Below are positions 1-11,358 of a stretch of 64,000 nucleotides of DNA, piece after piece; position 1 is the stretch's first letter, and each line of letters starts with the position of its first letter. The DNA lies in NCBI GenBank assembly GCA_963575745.1, contig CAUYUJ010002750.1, forward strand, positions 15,001 to 79,000, in the 5' to 3' direction. The notes beneath the pieces are model-generated. The model was given only the letters and a program-made list of their open reading frames with translations, did not search any database and was not told the DNA's origin. The translations under genes were made by a program, and so were the position numbers. Origin of the DNA: Prorocentrum cordatum. Taxonomy: Eukaryota > Sar > Dinophyceae > Prorocentrales > Prorocentraceae.

Positions 1-243
1 AGGGCTAGCCGACTCCAGGAACTCCAAGAGGGCCCAGGGCCCCCCGTGATTCACAGACTGCTTACCCGCGACCCCGCCCTCTTTTAAACATTAATGTCGG
101 CATCCGACGCGAGAGGGGGCAGGGTTAAAACATGATGGCCAAACACCGCGACGCCCCGATGCACCTGCCCCAGACGCCCATCCCTCGAGAGCTCCCCGCC
201 ACTCGCGCCCCCAGCGCCCCAGATGCGAGTTCCCTCGAGAAGG

Positions 244-708
244 CTAGGAAACGCGCCAGCGGCGAGGAGGAGCGGGTCGCGGGGAGGGGGGGGGCGCGCG
301 TCCAATCGCGGGGCGCGAGACCGCGGAGCCAGAAGCAGGGCAAATCATCAACAACAGAAGCGGCCGTCCTCGAGAACGCTCATCAATCCGCTGAAATTTG
401 GCACGGCAAGGACATTTCCAGAAACGATGGATATCCGCGTCAGGGGCCTGACGACAGCGGGGGCAGGTGAGCTCACACTCACCCCCACAAGCTTGGATAC
501 GAGACCTAGTCCAGACGGCCCCCGTGAGCACCGCTAGCAGCAGGCCCCACCTCTGGACCGACTTCCGACGCAACGGCGCAAGGTGCCGCCACGGGACCGT
601 GAATTTGACGCCTGATGCAAGACCCCCCCCCATTGCTGCGGAACTCGGCGGCAGCAGACCACAAACGTGCTTCGATGTTATGGTCCACCTCCTTTTTGAA
701 AGTCCCAC
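244..708 (-). pseudogene. LINE-A ORF2 C-terminal zinc-knuckle segment
   Basis: This 154-residue open stretch carries CPRCRQAPDADIHRFWKCP. The CX2C...HX4C pattern is the zinc knuckle commonly found C-terminal to the polymerase in dinoflagellate and other R2/L1-like LINEs (family knowledge), where it helps bind template RNA or DNA. Following a reverse transcriptase on the same strand supports the assignment. Upstream residues are in a different frame, so the protein is no longer continuous. The stretch after the knuckle is low-complexity Pro/Arg and may be past the original stop. Confidence 0.6.
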
Positions 709-1370
709 GTCATATAAGCCTGGGAGCGAAGCTCACCGGGAATGTCGAAGACATCACCCCCAGGAGACACCCAAGACAACGGCCCATCGAACTTCCATCC
801 CAGGGCCGTCATGGTGGCGACCGCAGCCGACACGGGTCCTTCAATATTTTGCCACCTGCGCTGGGGGCCCAGACTATCGATACGATCAACAGTGGACTTC
901 CAACAGGCACGCATGCGAACAACTCCTCTTTCTGGCAAGGCAGCAACGATCTGAAACCAGGACTCCAGCAACTGGAAGACCGCGGTGAAAGCTGGATCCT
1001 TTTTCCGACCTTCCAAGGCCAGCAGGGTCGTGAGACAGCGCATTGCCGTGCCACGCGTTAAACTGCTAGCTAAGGCCCGTCGCCACTTCTGGAGGACCGA
1101 GGGCGCGACCCCAAACACCTTTCAGGTATAAGACGACTGCGGCAAAGCCCGCGCCCCGATCTTGCGAGGAGCCACAGCAGCTAGCTTATTAATCCGACAG
1201 GCTCTGCGGGTGGCCTGCCCAAGACGCTTGGAGTGATGGGGCTTGGCAACTGCAACGCCACTGCCCCTCTCGATGCCCTTGTCCGCCGCAACCGAGGCCA
1301 CTTCGACCTTGATGCCCTTCGGTCTTCGGCCAGCTTCGATCGCACGCGCCACCGAGAGATCAGACGCCAC
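678..1370 (-). pseudogene. LINE-A ORF2 region between polymerase and zinc knuckle
   Basis: Two adjacent open stretches (1370-1122 and 1118-678) continue the minus-strand LINE reading downstream of the reverse transcriptase. They are moderately charged, with segments such as VLQKWRRALASSLTRG and DVFDIPGELRSQAYMTW. Their position corresponds to the thumb/connection or degenerate RNase H part of ORF2, but I recognise no catalytic motif. The break between them is a stop near 1120. The assignment rests on position and strand. Confidence 0.4.
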
Positions 1371-1403
1371 AGTGGTCGACTTACTCGCAATCTTAAGCTG
1401 CTC

Positions 1404-2164
1404 CTACTCGCAGCCCGGAGCAAAAACAGCCCCAGCTTGTATTAACTCCCGACTTACATCTCGCTTCACCCTCTCGGCACGCTGAGTGACATCATCGATC
1501 CACGTGCGAAGGGAAACTAGAGCACTGCTAGCACACGAGCGTTCGCAAATTTCGAACATCTGGCAGTTCGAGAAATCGGGGGCCCTGCGAGCACCGGCAA
1601 CGAGCCCCCCGCGAGGAATGCCGGGAGGAGCGAAAACCCCCTCATCCCGCAGAAGCCGAGGACCCATGTGGGGGACGCTGTCCAAGGCCAAAGAGCGCGG
1701 GGGGACATCGAGATCGATCGCATGATCGACCACGCGCCCCCGCCTTATCGCGCCGTGAAAAGCTTCAACGTCCACAACACTGAGGCACAACAGTACTCTG
1801 GCAAAACAGAAGCAAGAGCCGCCTCGTCAACATAACACCTGAGCAGAGCCTCTCGCACAGCGCTGTTGCCTCGTACCGCGGCGCCCCAAGGGCCAGAGCG
1901 AGCCGAGGCCCGCGCTTCCGCAGGCCGAGACCGCATGCGGCTCCACAAACGACCCAGCCAAGTGACCAGTCCAATGGCGCGATCCTTACGCACATCCAGC
2001 TTGCGCAAAAGAACGATGATGGCTGTCAGCCACTGCCAAGGCCAAGCGACCTTGGCCTCAATCTGATGAAACAAAGCATGCAACTCACGGCGGCCAGACT
2101 CAGGCAGCCACCACGCCCCTCTGGCCGACCGACTCGACGCCCCGCGCCTTGCGAGGCGGCACAC
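1404..2164 (-). pseudogene. LINE-A reverse transcriptase, broken
   Basis: Two abutting open stretches carry reverse-transcriptase blocks. The upstream one (2164-1745) has WPWQWLTAIIVLLRK and RAIGLVTWLGRLW, matching the finger region of dinoflagellate LINE polymerases. The downstream one (1790-1404) has GLVAGARRAPDF and WIDDVTQRAERV; the I-D-D corresponds to the catalytic F/Y-x-D-D box. The enzyme would copy the element RNA onto nicked chromosomal DNA. The reading frame changes near 1.77 kb, so the polymerase is not translated as one chain. Confidence is high for the family, low for any activity. Confidence 0.75.
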
Positions 2165-2291
2165 GGCGCAGCGCCTCCTCCAGCTGGTCCAGCGAGAGGG
2201 GCTCCAGCTCGTCCTGGAGCGCCAGTTGGCGAGCTCGGTTCAGCACCTTAGGCGCCTGGCAGTCGTCGAAGCCCTGCGGCGACCACAGCGC

Positions 2292-3110
2292 CTACCAGAC
2301 CGCCGCCTTGGCCTCCATCGCAGAAGCTGCGTCGCACGACGTAGATCCTCCGACTCGGACTTCAGATGCCTCAGCCGCGGGATCTCGAGCAAACCGACGC
2401 AACGCGCCGCGGCCCAACGCCGCCTGCTGGTGAACCCAGCCGCGGAAGGACTGAAAGCCGCTGTCGTGCCACAGCGCGCTGAGCCTGGTCAGAGGCCTTC
2501 CGCGCGCCTCAGCAAACGCCTGGAGAGAATCCTGCGACGCGCCTTCCAACGTCCGAAGACTCCGCAGCCCCCTATCCCAGCGACGCGCAGGCAGAGGCGC
2601 GATCTGCCTGGACGGAATAGCTCCAGCAAGCTGCCGCAGCTGATCACGAAGATGCCGAGCCCGAGGAAGGCTACGCTCATCACCTTTGTGTCCAACCAAC
2701 TCGCCCAACAAGTTAGCAACCGTGCCCCACCAACGAGCACTGGGATCAGCGACGGTCGGATACGGCTTGCTACCATCATGCGCCAGCTGAGGCCCACGCA
2801 GACTCGCGCGACCACGGTACTGTTTTCTCGCCATGGGGTCCACCTTATACAACTCGAGATCATACAACTCCACGGTAGAGACCTACGACGCAAACTCAAC
2901 ACCAAGGTCCTGGGCCTCATGCGCAGCTGCCTGATGCGCCCAGGATTGTTGCACAAACTCAGGAACAACGGGCTTAGAGACGACTGCCGAAAACGCGGGC
3001 ACCAACTGCTGCCACAACAGATCCTTCGCCTCCGCCGACCACTCCGCCTGGCTGGAAGCACGCGTGTCCACGTCAGAATCTGAGGCGGCCACCTGCACAT
3101 CACCATGGTC
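2292..3110 (-). pseudogene. LINE-A ORF2 linker between endonuclease and polymerase
   Basis: Open minus-strand stretches here (3098-2883 and 2873-2292) link the endonuclease to the polymerase. They are rich in Arg, Ala and Leu without a recognisable motif. A stop between GVEFAS and the following stretch breaks the frame. The segment has the length usually seen between the endonuclease and reverse transcriptase of LINE ORF2 proteins. It is assigned by position only. Confidence 0.4.
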
Positions 3111-3155
3111 GTTAGGAACATCCGTGTCATCCCCATCCGTGAAAAAAAACCCGCT

Positions 3156-4330
3156 TCATCCTCGCCAAACAATGAGTACTGCAACGGAGGTGGGCTCTTG
3201 ATCGCCAGCTTGCGCCTCGGGCCCCACGGCGAGGGGGACGGCGCGACAAGCGGTTGCGGACGAGCCTCTCGCCCAGCCTGGGCCTCCGCTTTCCTTCTGC
3301 GAACGCTTGCTCTCAGGGTCCGCAATAAGCTTGGGACGCGCAGGGCGTGGAAAGGCGCGTGGCAATCGCATGCGCCAAGCTCTGGCCCGACCGGCGTCAA
3401 AATTGAGGCTGAACTGAAGCCCATAGTGAGCCTTGCCCGCCCCCTCCACCGCCCGGAAGTCAGCTGGCGAGGAATCCGCCCACGGCAGCGCGTGCTGCGA
3501 GACCACCATGTAGTCCAGCATTCTGCCCGAACCCAGAGTGCACGTATACTCGGCGTTCGACGGAGTGGCCGCAGATCCATTCACGAGAGCGAGCCACCCC
3601 GCCCGAGCCAACTCCTTCGGCGTCCTATTCCAATCGCCAATGGCCAGCCACGGCCCCTGGATAGTAGACACCAAGGTGCCAACATTAGCCAGCTTCGGAG
3701 CGTTCGCCTTAGGTCCAACCGAAGACGCCATGTAAACTCAAGTAATCAACAGCGACTGGCCTCGAGCGCGCAACTGCATGGCCACCATATCACGAATGAC
3801 GATGCCAGGCTGCCCCTTCGAGCCCCTATCCAGATCACGCAGCCCAGCCTGGCCCGAGGGGGCCGAAGCAAGATGGCGCGTCGACTGTACCTTGAACTTT
3901 TCTACGTGCCCATGCATATGCCACCGACCTGCTCTGGATGTACCATTGGCCTCGCAGGCCGCCGGAAGCATGCCGATATAGCCTGCCTTCCTCCAGTCAT
4001 GTGGCAAATCGTGAGAGCCCGACTCGGGCGCGCGGGTCTCGGGGAAGAAGAGGATGTCCGCTTCGCGAGCACGACAGACAGATCGCGCAGCACGACCCCG
4101 ACCTCCCAAATTTCCCATATACAAAGAGCGTCGCGTAGAATTCGAGCACTCCGACCCTGACATCTGTTCCTCGAAAACCGCATCAAGCGCCGGCGGGGGC
4201 GAAAGCGGCGCCAAGCCGCTCCGACAACCGAGATCGCGCGCCTCGTCCCTTTGAGCGGCCAAGGCAGCCGACGCCGTCGGCTGCCCAGAAGAGGGCCCAC
4301 GCCCATCCTCTGCAACGAAAAGGAGCGAGG
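3156..4330 (-). pseudogene. LINE-A endonuclease (AP/EEP type), interrupted
   Basis: The upstream part has ADILFFPETRAPESG, the ...E.. block of exonuclease-endonuclease-phosphatase folds. The downstream part (3731-3156) has WLAIGDWNRTPKEL, matching the G-D-x-N catalytic block, then LDYMVVSQHA and AHYGLQFSL where family members have S-D-H. In LINEs this domain nicks the target to prime reverse transcription. An in-frame TGA at about 3733-3735 (just before VYMASSVG) splits it, and the expected final SDH reads AHYG, so the copy is probably inactive. Confidence 0.7.
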
Positions 4331-4335
4331 GGTTC

Positions 4336-5862
4336 TCAGCCGTCGATGGAGCCACCAGCGCCGAACATGTAGGGGCCGAACTTGGACTCGTAGCTGGCGG
4401 GTAACCCCTCGACCACAAGGCCCGCCACGATCGATGGGGCGAGAAACTGCCAAAGACTCGACGGACCCGCAGCGCCCGCCGCATACCTCGCCGTCGCCAG
4501 CATCGCCTCCACATCCGACTTGAGTTTCGTCTCGATCGCCGCCAAGCGCGCAGCCTCAACGGCGTTCGCCTCAGCAGCGGCGCCGCCAGGCGCCGAGCCC
4601 GCCGCAACACCTGCGCCTGCCGCTGCCTGCCCAGCTGCCTGCCCAGCCGCGCTGCCGCCCGAGGCGGCCGCTGCTCCGCCTGAGCCGCTGGCCGCGACTG
4701 CTGGCAACGGCGCGGGCGAATGCTCCCTGCGCCGCTTGGCCACCTTCTCGCGCGTTGCCGAGAGGTTGCCGCGATGCTCCTTCAGCTTCTTGTGAGCGTC
4801 GCCGAAAGAGGCCCTCAACGTGTGCATCAAGGCTTCCAGCACGGCCTTCTTCCTCTTGTCCAGCTCGTCGACGTCGCTCTGCTCCACGAGGCCGTCGGCA
4901 TTGCTGAACTCCTCGCCCAACGATAGGGTGAACATCGACTCGTCCACCGACTGCGCCGACAGCAGCGCCGACAAGTCGATGGCGTTGCTCGGCGCCGCTG
5001 ACTGCTGAGCACCAGCTGCCGCAACCGTGGGCACCATGGAGCGGAACAAGGTGGCCCTCTCGGCCTCCGCTTGCGCCAAAGTGGTCGCGGCATCCCGCAA
5101 GGTGCTCTTGCACCTCGCAAGCTCCATTGTCAACTTGAGCTGCTGCGCCAGCGCCTTATCGAAGGCCGAATGAGCCCTCTGGCCCTTCGAGGCCGCCGCC
5201 GTCACCTGCTGCGCGATCGGCTGAGACGACTCCGCCTTCTTGCCCGCGGCCCGAGTGGCGTCCAGCAGCGCCTGGGCCGCCTTGACCTGCTCGGTGCCGC
5301 CGCGGTCCTTGATGACTGCCTCGAGCTGCACCTCCAACGCGGCCTGATCCTTGCCATTGCCCTTGCCCCTGGAGGGCTTGGGTCCTCCCCCGCCTCCATC
5401 GCCAGACTCGGGCGTCGGAAGGTTGCTGAAGGGCGCCCCGCACAGGCACGTGTTCTTGCACATCTGTAGCTTACTCGTCCAAGCCCAGCGCGGACACGCT
5501 GAGCACTTCACCTTCGAATCCTGCTGCTGCCCATCCTTAGGCGGCCTCGAAGCCCCAGGCTGGGGCGGCGGCGGCGGCACAAACCACAGCTGCTGAACCA
5601 TATGCCACGGCGCCCATCCGATGCCTTGCCCGCGGAGAGCAGCACGCTGAGGTCCAGGCTGGAGCGGGAGAGGTGGCCAAGGATCCCCATCCTGCACTTC
5701 CTGCCTCTTCCTCGCGTCACGCCATTTCTGGTTTTTATCCATCAGGGCTGACCGACTTTTAGTGATCTGGATCCCCGAGCTCGGAGACTGCTGATCCCAG
5801 CCGGAATCGCTTGGAGATAATCGGTGGCCACAAAAGCCCGCGGTGCCTCCTCGGCACAACAA
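4336..5862 (-). CDS. LINE-A ORF1 protein (nucleic-acid-binding, coiled coil)
   Basis: A continuous 508-codon frame. The likelier start is the internal Met at residue 41 (MDKNQKWRDARKRQ), because the first 40 codons look like leader sequence. A Cys cluster at residues 120, 123, 135, 139 and 141 resembles a small zinc ribbon. A helical segment around residues 230-275 (LTMELARCKSTLRDAATTLA) looks like a coiled coil, and an Ala/Gly-rich low-complexity stretch follows near residues 405-450. In LINEs, ORF1 proteins coat the element RNA. The stop at 4336 lies just before the endonuclease region. Alternatively this is host sequence, but the position argues for ORF1. Confidence 0.6.
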   Translation of the reverse strand: MLCRGGTAGFCGHRLSPSDSGWDQQSPSSGIQITKSRSALMDKNQKWRDARKRQEVQDGDPWPPLPLQPGPQRAALRGQGIGWAPWHMVQQLWFVPPPPPQPGASRPPKDGQQQDSKVKCSACPRWAWTSKLQMCKNTCLCGAPFSNLPTPESGDGGGGGPKPSRGKGNGKDQAALEVQLEAVIKDRGGTEQVKAAQALLDATRAAGKKAESSQPIAQQVTAAASKGQRAHSAFDKALAQQLKLTMELARCKSTLRDAATTLAQAEAERATLFRSMVPTVAAAGAQQSAAPSNAIDLSALLSAQSVDESMFTLSLGEEFSNADGLVEQSDVDELDKRKKAVLEALMHTLRASFGDAHKKLKEHRGNLSATREKVAKRRREHSPAPLPAVAASGSGGAAAASGGSAAGQAAGQAAAGAGVAAGSAPGGAAAEANAVEAARLAAIETKLKSDVEAMLATARYAAGAAGPSSLWQFLAPSIVAGLVVEGLPASYESKFGPYMFGAGGSIDG

Positions 5863-5877
5863 GCGGTCGGGGCCAAA

Positions 5878-6722
5878 ACGGCAGGAGGAGGAGGGAGGGA
5901 GGAGGAGGGAGGAAGGAGGAGGGAGGAATGAGGAGGGAGGAGGGAGGAAGAGGAGGAGGGAGGAGGGAGGAGGGAGGAGGGAGGAGGGAGGAGGGAGGAG
6001 GAGGGAGGAGGAGGAGGAGGAGGAGGAGGAAGGAAGAGAAGGAGGAGGAGGAGGAGGAGGAGGAGGAGGAGGAGAACGAGGAGGATGGCGGAGGAGGAGG
6101 AGGAGGAGGAGGAGGAGGAGGAGGAGGAGGAGGAGGCGATGAGACGATGAGACGACCTCGCGGACAGTCTCCTGCCGCGCTCGCCCGCGCGCGGGCGAAA
6201 GAAAACACAGTCAGAAGTGGCACACGAGGGAGGAGGAACACCCCAAGCGTGGCCAACCCCCCCGAGCGGGGCCACCCGAGGCCACCGCAGCACGAGGGGG
6301 GAGCAAGGGGGGCAGGGGGAACAAAGGAGGGAAAGGAGACGAAGAGACGGGAGGGTGGAGCGAAAGGGGAGGATGGAAGAGAGCAGGGAGGAGGGGCAGG
6401 GCGAGGACGAGGGAGGAGGGCGAGCAGCACGAGGGGAAACAGGGCAGCAGCATCAGGAGAGAGAGGGGAAAATAGGATAACGAATACGAGGACTGTAAGG
6501 AAGAGAAACATGAGAAAACTCAGGAAGGAGGAGGAGGAGGAGGAGGAGGAGGAGGAAGGAGGAAGCGGAGGAGCAAGAGGAGGAGGGAGGAGAAGAAAAG
6601 AAGGAGGAAGAGGAAGAGGAGGAGGAGGAGGGAGGAGGCGGAGGAGGAAGAGGAAGGAGGAGAGGAGGTGGGAAAAAGGAGGTGGAGGAGGAGGTGGAGG
6701 AGGACCAAGAGGAGGAAGATGA
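5878..6722. repeat. Purine-rich GGA/GGAGGA arrays
   Basis: Two long GGA-type triplet tracts (5878-6135 and 6520-6722) flank a GA-rich unique stretch. The plus strand is almost all purine. Long apparent frames here (poly-Glu/Gly/Arg, or Ser/Pro/Leu in reverse) are products of the triplet repeat. The array begins only 17 bases past exon I of the adenylation gene, so in that gene's transcript it reads as a pyrimidine (UCC) tract. Confidence 0.95.
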
Positions 6723-6739
6723 GGGCGGCGTTATGCGGC

Positions 6740-6799
6740 CTCCAGCACCCCGCCGCGCCAGCGGCCCATATCCCCCGTGCGGTAGAGCAAGCCATGCTC
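6740..6799 (-). CDS. Adenylation-domain exon I (motif A7)
   Basis: Twenty codons, phase 0 at both ends, including LLYRTGDMGRW: the A7 motif Y-R-T-G-D, whose Asp binds the ribose hydroxyls of ATP. The intron upstream ends CCCCAG and the exon begins GAGCATGGC. The intron downstream begins GCCGCA (a GC donor), after which the frame meets a TAA. In other family members A7 is followed by A8, which should begin the next exon. No such exon is found between here and base 1, where a LINE occupies the DNA. The exon sits between a GGA array on one side and a TCC array on the other. Confidence 0.82.
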
Positions 6800-6852
6800 C
6801 TGGGGCCGACAGCGCCACGCGGCCGAGGAAGCTCCCCCTTCGACTTCGACGT

Positions 6853-7250
6853 CCACCACTTCCCCTCTCCTTCTCCTCCTCCTCCTTCTCCTCCTCCTCC
6901 TCCTCCTCCTCCTCTCTCCTCCTCCTCCTCTTCCTCCTCCTGCTCCTCCTGCTCCTCCTGCTCCTCCTCCTCCTTCTCCTCGTCCTCCTCGTCCTCGTCC
7001 TCGTCCTCCTCCTCCTCCTCCCCCCTCCTCCCTCCTCCCTCCTCCCTCCTCCCCTCTCCTCCAGGGGGGCAGCGACCCAGACCCGTGTGGATCATACAGG
7101 TCCGTAGGGCACGAGCATGGTAATACCTTGCCCCCGTGTCCTAAGAGACCAGCCTTGACGACCCTCCTCTTCCTCCTCCTCCTCCTCCTCCTCCTCCTCC
7201 TCCTGCCTACTCCTCCTCCTCCTCCGCCTCCTCCTCCTCCCTCTCCTGCC
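6853..7250. repeat. TCC-rich arrays
   Basis: Pyrimidine-rich TCC/CTC/TCG triplet tracts (6862-7065 and 7165-7250), separated by about 100 bases of unique sequence. They are the complement of the GGA arrays on the other side of exon I. No gene is seen. Confidence 0.92.
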
Positions 7251-7259
7251 TAAGTCGTG

Positions 7260-9020
7260 CTGTCTAGGCGTCCGGGGGGTTCAGTCGTGGAGTATCATGT
7301 GTCCGATCGGTTTTCTTTGACACGCATAAGCCCTTGCACAATGCGTCTCGAGCCCGTATGTATACATGCAGCTTTCCCCGAGCCCGTATGTAGATACGCT
7401 GAGTTGGCCCAATCCCGTGGGTATACAAGCCCAGCTTGGCAGTCTCGAGCCAGTGCGGATACACGCCCAGCTTCTGTATAGCACTCCTGCTTTCCCCCTG
7501 CGTCGGAGAAACGTTGCGACTGTAATCGTTACTCTGTGGCCACTCGGCGAAAACACTTGGTGGGCTTCCCACCCGCCACTCCCTGGGTGTTTTCTCCACC
7601 GTCGGGTGTGGATCCCTCGGGGCACGCCGCCTTCGGCAAACCGTCGGAGATCGTCGCATCCATCGTCATACATCGCATTCCTGGGAGGCTCGGCCAGCCC
7701 CCCCCCCCGTCCGGGCAACACAACCACACTGAGTCCCGACAGACTTTGGGTAGAGGGCGGTTCACAGCACGCCACAGCCGCATGTGCCATTCACTCACAC
7801 TATCACCTAGCTTTCCCAAGTTTGAACTGGCAAAGTTGGCTGCCAAGAGAAACTACTGAAGACGCATAATTACAAACCACCATTTGAGGTGCGGGAAACA
7901 AGAATGGTACGCTGTAACCACTCCACAGAAGGTGGGGTTGCCCAATCTTCACCAGCACCGACGTGCAAGTATGGGAGAGCCAAAGCGCCCAGGCCGGAAC
8001 AAAGGGACACGCCTACCCTAAAGGGCATCAGCGCTACACTACAATCCTCCTCCTCGTCCTCCTCGTCCTCCTCCTCCTCCGCCTCCTCCTCGTCCTCCTC
8101 CCCCATCCGCCCTCCCCCTCCCCCTCCCCATCCCTCTCCCCCCCTCCACAATTACACAACATGAATACTACTCTCCTCTCTCTCCAGATGACGTCCGGAA
8201 GACGGCCCCCCTCCGCGTACTGTTTTTTTTTTTTCACACACACACACACACAAGATTCCTGGGAACTGCTGGTTGTTCCAAATCGTGCTCCCGCTGCAGC
8301 GCAGGCGTTTTCGGTCCTTCCAAATAAGCTCCAAAATCCAGAAAATGCCCCCCCCGGAAAAACCATTGGAAGTGGTTACACATTCGGTGTCGATTCGTTG
8401 ATTTCTTGGGCAACAGAAGCCCCCCCCCCAGTTTGGGGCGTCGTCACTTTCAGGAAGTATCAAGCGGGAGCCCCGTTTCTGCTTTGATAAAGGCGAGGTT
8501 GAAAGCAGAGCCAGCGGGTGCTCTCCATCAGCCCCGCCTTGTGTTGAGCTTTTCGGGGAGCTCAAGGAGCTAGACACGGGGCCACGACTCCAGACCGGCC
8601 CAAACCTCTCGAAGACGATACATTTACCCTCCAAGGAACCCGGCGCCAAGCCATGACATGCTGTGCGGTGCTGTGTTATGCGCCGCTGTGCGATGCCATG
8701 CTATGCGTTGCAATGCTTTGTGATGCATTGCTTCACTGCGCAATGCCACACCATGTTATGGCAGGTTACGCTCTGCCGTGCTCATGCATCGCGTACCCTC
8801 TCGCGATCACTGCCCTGCTCGACAGCCGACTGTGCGAATAGAGAGGATATCTACGCCTTGGTAAAGGATGGGAGAGAAGCGTAGGACGTCAGGTATGACG
8901 CGAGCGCACCTAGCTTGTCCCCCTCCCCCTCGCCCTACTTCTCCTCCTCATCCTCCTCCTTCTCCTAATCCTCATCCCCTTCCCCGCTCTCCCTCACCCC
9001 CTCCATTCCTCTTCATTATA
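7260..9020. other. Intron interior without a recognisable gene
   Basis: Short repeats only. About four copies of a ~32 bp unit containing gagcccgtatgtatac-like sequence lie at 7345-7480. A TCC tract lies at 8040-8150, a T(12) and CA(8) run at 8222-8252, and a degenerate ATGC/TGCTATGC-rich stretch at 8652-8800. A further CTCC-rich tract lies at 8917-9010. Frames here are short and show no family motifs. Confidence 0.6.
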
Positions 9021-9029
9021 AATGTATAT

Positions 9030-9750
9030 TACCCGTTGCACCTCGAAACGTGTCGGTATGGCGGGTCGGGCGTTTCGCCTGAGACTTGCTCGCTATGTAT
9101 GCTCCTTAAGCTTGGAATTTGCGGCTGCACATTCGTTATATATATATATATACGTATTTATTTGGTTAGTTTTAACAACAACAAAAAATCGCAAGAGCTC
9201 CACGCATTGAGGGCGGGTCGTTTTCAAAATGTGGTTCTCGCAGTAGCGCCGCGCACATTCGTCTTTAACACTTGCAAGAGATTCACGGATTGAGGACGGG
9301 CCGCTTTCAAAGGATTGCTCTCGCCTTAGCGCCGCGTGCACTCGTCTTTTAAAAAGTTCAAGAGCTTCACGGATGGAGGGGCTGCTCCTGCTCAGCATGT
9401 GGCTCTCGCCTTTGCACCGCGCACGCAAATCTTAAACGAAATGCAAGAGTTCCACGGATGGAGGGCGGTTCCTTTTCAACGTGTGGCTCTCGCCTCCGCG
9501 CCGCGCACATTCGTCTTAAGACTTTACAGCAACTCGCGGGTGAGATCATGGTTAACGGCAAATTGTGTGTTGACTGTCAGGGCGAAACAGTTATGTTGAC
9601 TCGCGGCGCTGAAGTCCCAGGAATGGTGTTCTGGCACGATTCAGGATCGTCAAGATGCGACATTAAGGTCGATTCGTGACGTTGAGGTCCCAGACGTGGT
9701 GCTCTGGCGCGGTTCGGAATTTTCAAACGATTGTCTTCTAGTGGAAATGA
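9030..9750 (+). repeat. Dispersed repeat family R1, left copy
   Basis: Several ~84 bp subunits, each with a cgcgcacattcgtctt-like core followed by gcaagagttcacggatgg-like sequence (9129-9540). They lead into a tail of degenerate subunits ending gtcccagacgtggtgctctgg. A copy in the opposite orientation, with the same head (gggcgtttcgcctgagact-like) and tail, lies at 12505-13290. Confidence 0.75.
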
Positions 9751-9834
9751 GTCTTCTAGGGGCCTATGAAGAGGGAGCTTGCAGGGGGGGTTATTGCAAC
9801 ATAGTTGGAGAACCTTGGGTTTACACTAGTCCTT

Positions 9835-10051
9835 TCTCCTCCCCCTCCTGACTCCTGACCCATGACTCCGGGCTCCTGACTCCTCGCCCTCCTCCTCCTC
9901 CTCCTCCTCCTGCTCTTCCTCCTCCTCCTCCTCCTCCTCCTCCTCCTCCTCCTCCCATCATCATCATCATCAGCACCAGCAGCATCATCAGCATCAGCGT
10001 CAGCATCACCAGCATCTGCATCGGCATCAACATCATCATCATCATCATCGG

Positions 10052-10105
<54 letters not shown>

Positions 10106-10110
10106 CATCC

Positions 10111-10163
<53 letters not shown>

Positions 10164-10532
10164 GTCATCGTCATCGTCATCGTCATCATCATCCTCATCC
10201 TAATCCTCATCCTCATCCTCATCCTCATCCTCCTCCTCCTCCTCATCATCAGCATCAGCATCAGCATCACCCTCATCCTCATCCTGATTCGTCAACCTCC
10301 TTATCATCCTCCTTATCATCACCATCATCAGCATTAGCATCAGCATCGTCATCATCATCAGCAGCAGCATAATAATACTAGTCAGCATCATCATCGTCAT
10401 CATCATCATCGTCATCCTCGTCGTCATCATCCTTGTCGTCGTCATCATCATCATTATGATCAGAATCATCATTCCCCATCATCACCACCACATCTTCATT
10501 GGCATCAGCATCATCAGCATCATCAGCATCAG

Positions 10533-10565
<33 letters not shown>

Positions 10566-10735
10566 TATTATCAGCATCACCATCAGCATCAGCAGCATCA
10601 TCATCAGCATCACCATCATCACCATCATCAGCATCATCATCACCAGTATCATCATTACTCTTCTCTCTCCTCCTCGTCCTCGTCCTCCTCCTCCTCCTCT
10701 TCCTCCTCTTCCTTCCCTCCCTCTTTCTCCCCGGG
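9835..10735. repeat. TCC and ATC (CAT) triplet arrays
   Basis: TCC repeats at 9835-9957 pass into long ATC/CAT arrays with CAG interruptions (9957-10660), then back to TCC (10660-10730). Apparent poly-Met, poly-Asp, poly-His and poly-Ile frames are all repeat translations. Confidence 0.95.
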
Positions 10736-10748
10736 GCAGGAAGTGCTC

Positions 10749-10898
10749 CGTCTCCACCCACTTCTCCCGCGTCAGCTCGTCGTGCTTCCAATACCCCGCC
10801 GCCAACACGCCACCGAAGCAGATTTCGCCCGCCTCCCCAGAAGCCACCCGCACCAGCGGCGGCTGCGGCTCGCCTGGCGCAGGCGGCTGCCCGCTGAC
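10749..10898 (-). CDS. Adenylation-domain exon H (motif A6)
   Basis: Fifty codons in phase 0. The core GEAGEICFGGVLAAGYW is motif A6 (G-E-L-x-I-x-G-x-x-x-x-x-G-Y), followed by ELTREKWVET, the usual link to A7. A6 forms part of the hinge side of the N-terminal subdomain. The downstream intron starts GAGCAC (a GA donor), and exon I begins GAGCAT after CAG, so five bases are duplicated at the two ends. The 5' boundary is the weakest: CAG|GTC at 10898 keeps phase 0 with exon G, but an acceptor about 30 bases later (CCAG|GCGAG) is possible with another donor. The first ~14 residues are Pro-rich and unlike the family. Confidence 0.8.
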
Positions 10899-11049
10899 CT
10901 GGGGCTCGTCGGTCGTCCTCGTCCACCACCAAGCACTCACCACCACCACCGCCTCCTCCCCCTCCTCATCCCTTCCCTCCACCTCCTGGTCCTCTTGCTC
11001 CTACTCTTTTTCCTCCCCGCACAGGCTCAGACAAACAGGGGCTACAGCG

Positions 11050-11326
11050 TCCAAAGTACCTTCTCCTTCTCCTCTTCCTTCTCATGCTCCTCCTGTCTCT
11101 ACCTCCTATCTCCTGTCTCTACCTCCTCCTCCTCCTTCTCCTCCTCCTCCTCCTCTTTCCCCTCCTCCTCCTTTCTCTACCTCCTCTCTGCGTTATCGGT
11201 TTATCTCCTCCTCCTCCTCATCCTCTTCATCCTTATCCTCATCATCATCCTCATCCTCCTCATCATCATCATCACCAGCATCATCATCACCAGCATTATC
11301 ATCCTCGCCATCAACACCATCATCAA

Positions 11327-11358
<32 letters not shown>

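Larger units (their letters stand above)
1..5862 (-). mobile_element. LINE-type non-LTR retrotransposon, decayed (LINE-A)
   Basis: Minus-strand pieces occur in the order of a two-ORF LINE: an ORF1 with Cys cluster and coiled coil (5862-4336), an AP-type endonuclease (about 4.3-3.16 kb), reverse transcriptase (2.16-1.40 kb) and a C-terminal CCHC-type zinc knuckle (about 0.35 kb). ORF2 is broken by in-frame stops and frameshifts, so this copy cannot move by itself. The 3' end lies near or beyond base 1; no poly(A) tail is visible. It lies downstream of exon I of the adenylation-domain gene, so it probably sits in that gene's next intron. Confidence 0.8.

Noticed and set aside
6211-6511. Leu/Phe/Pro-rich minus frame resembling membrane segments
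   Set aside because: Low-complexity translation of GA-rich sequence between GGA arrays.
10378-10932. Minus frame starting MVVDEDDRRAPGQ as the start of exon H
   Set aside because: It resembles a family strand for a few residues, but is in a different frame from the A6 motif and turns to poly-Ala/Asp. A CAG|GTC acceptor in the A6 frame fits phase better.
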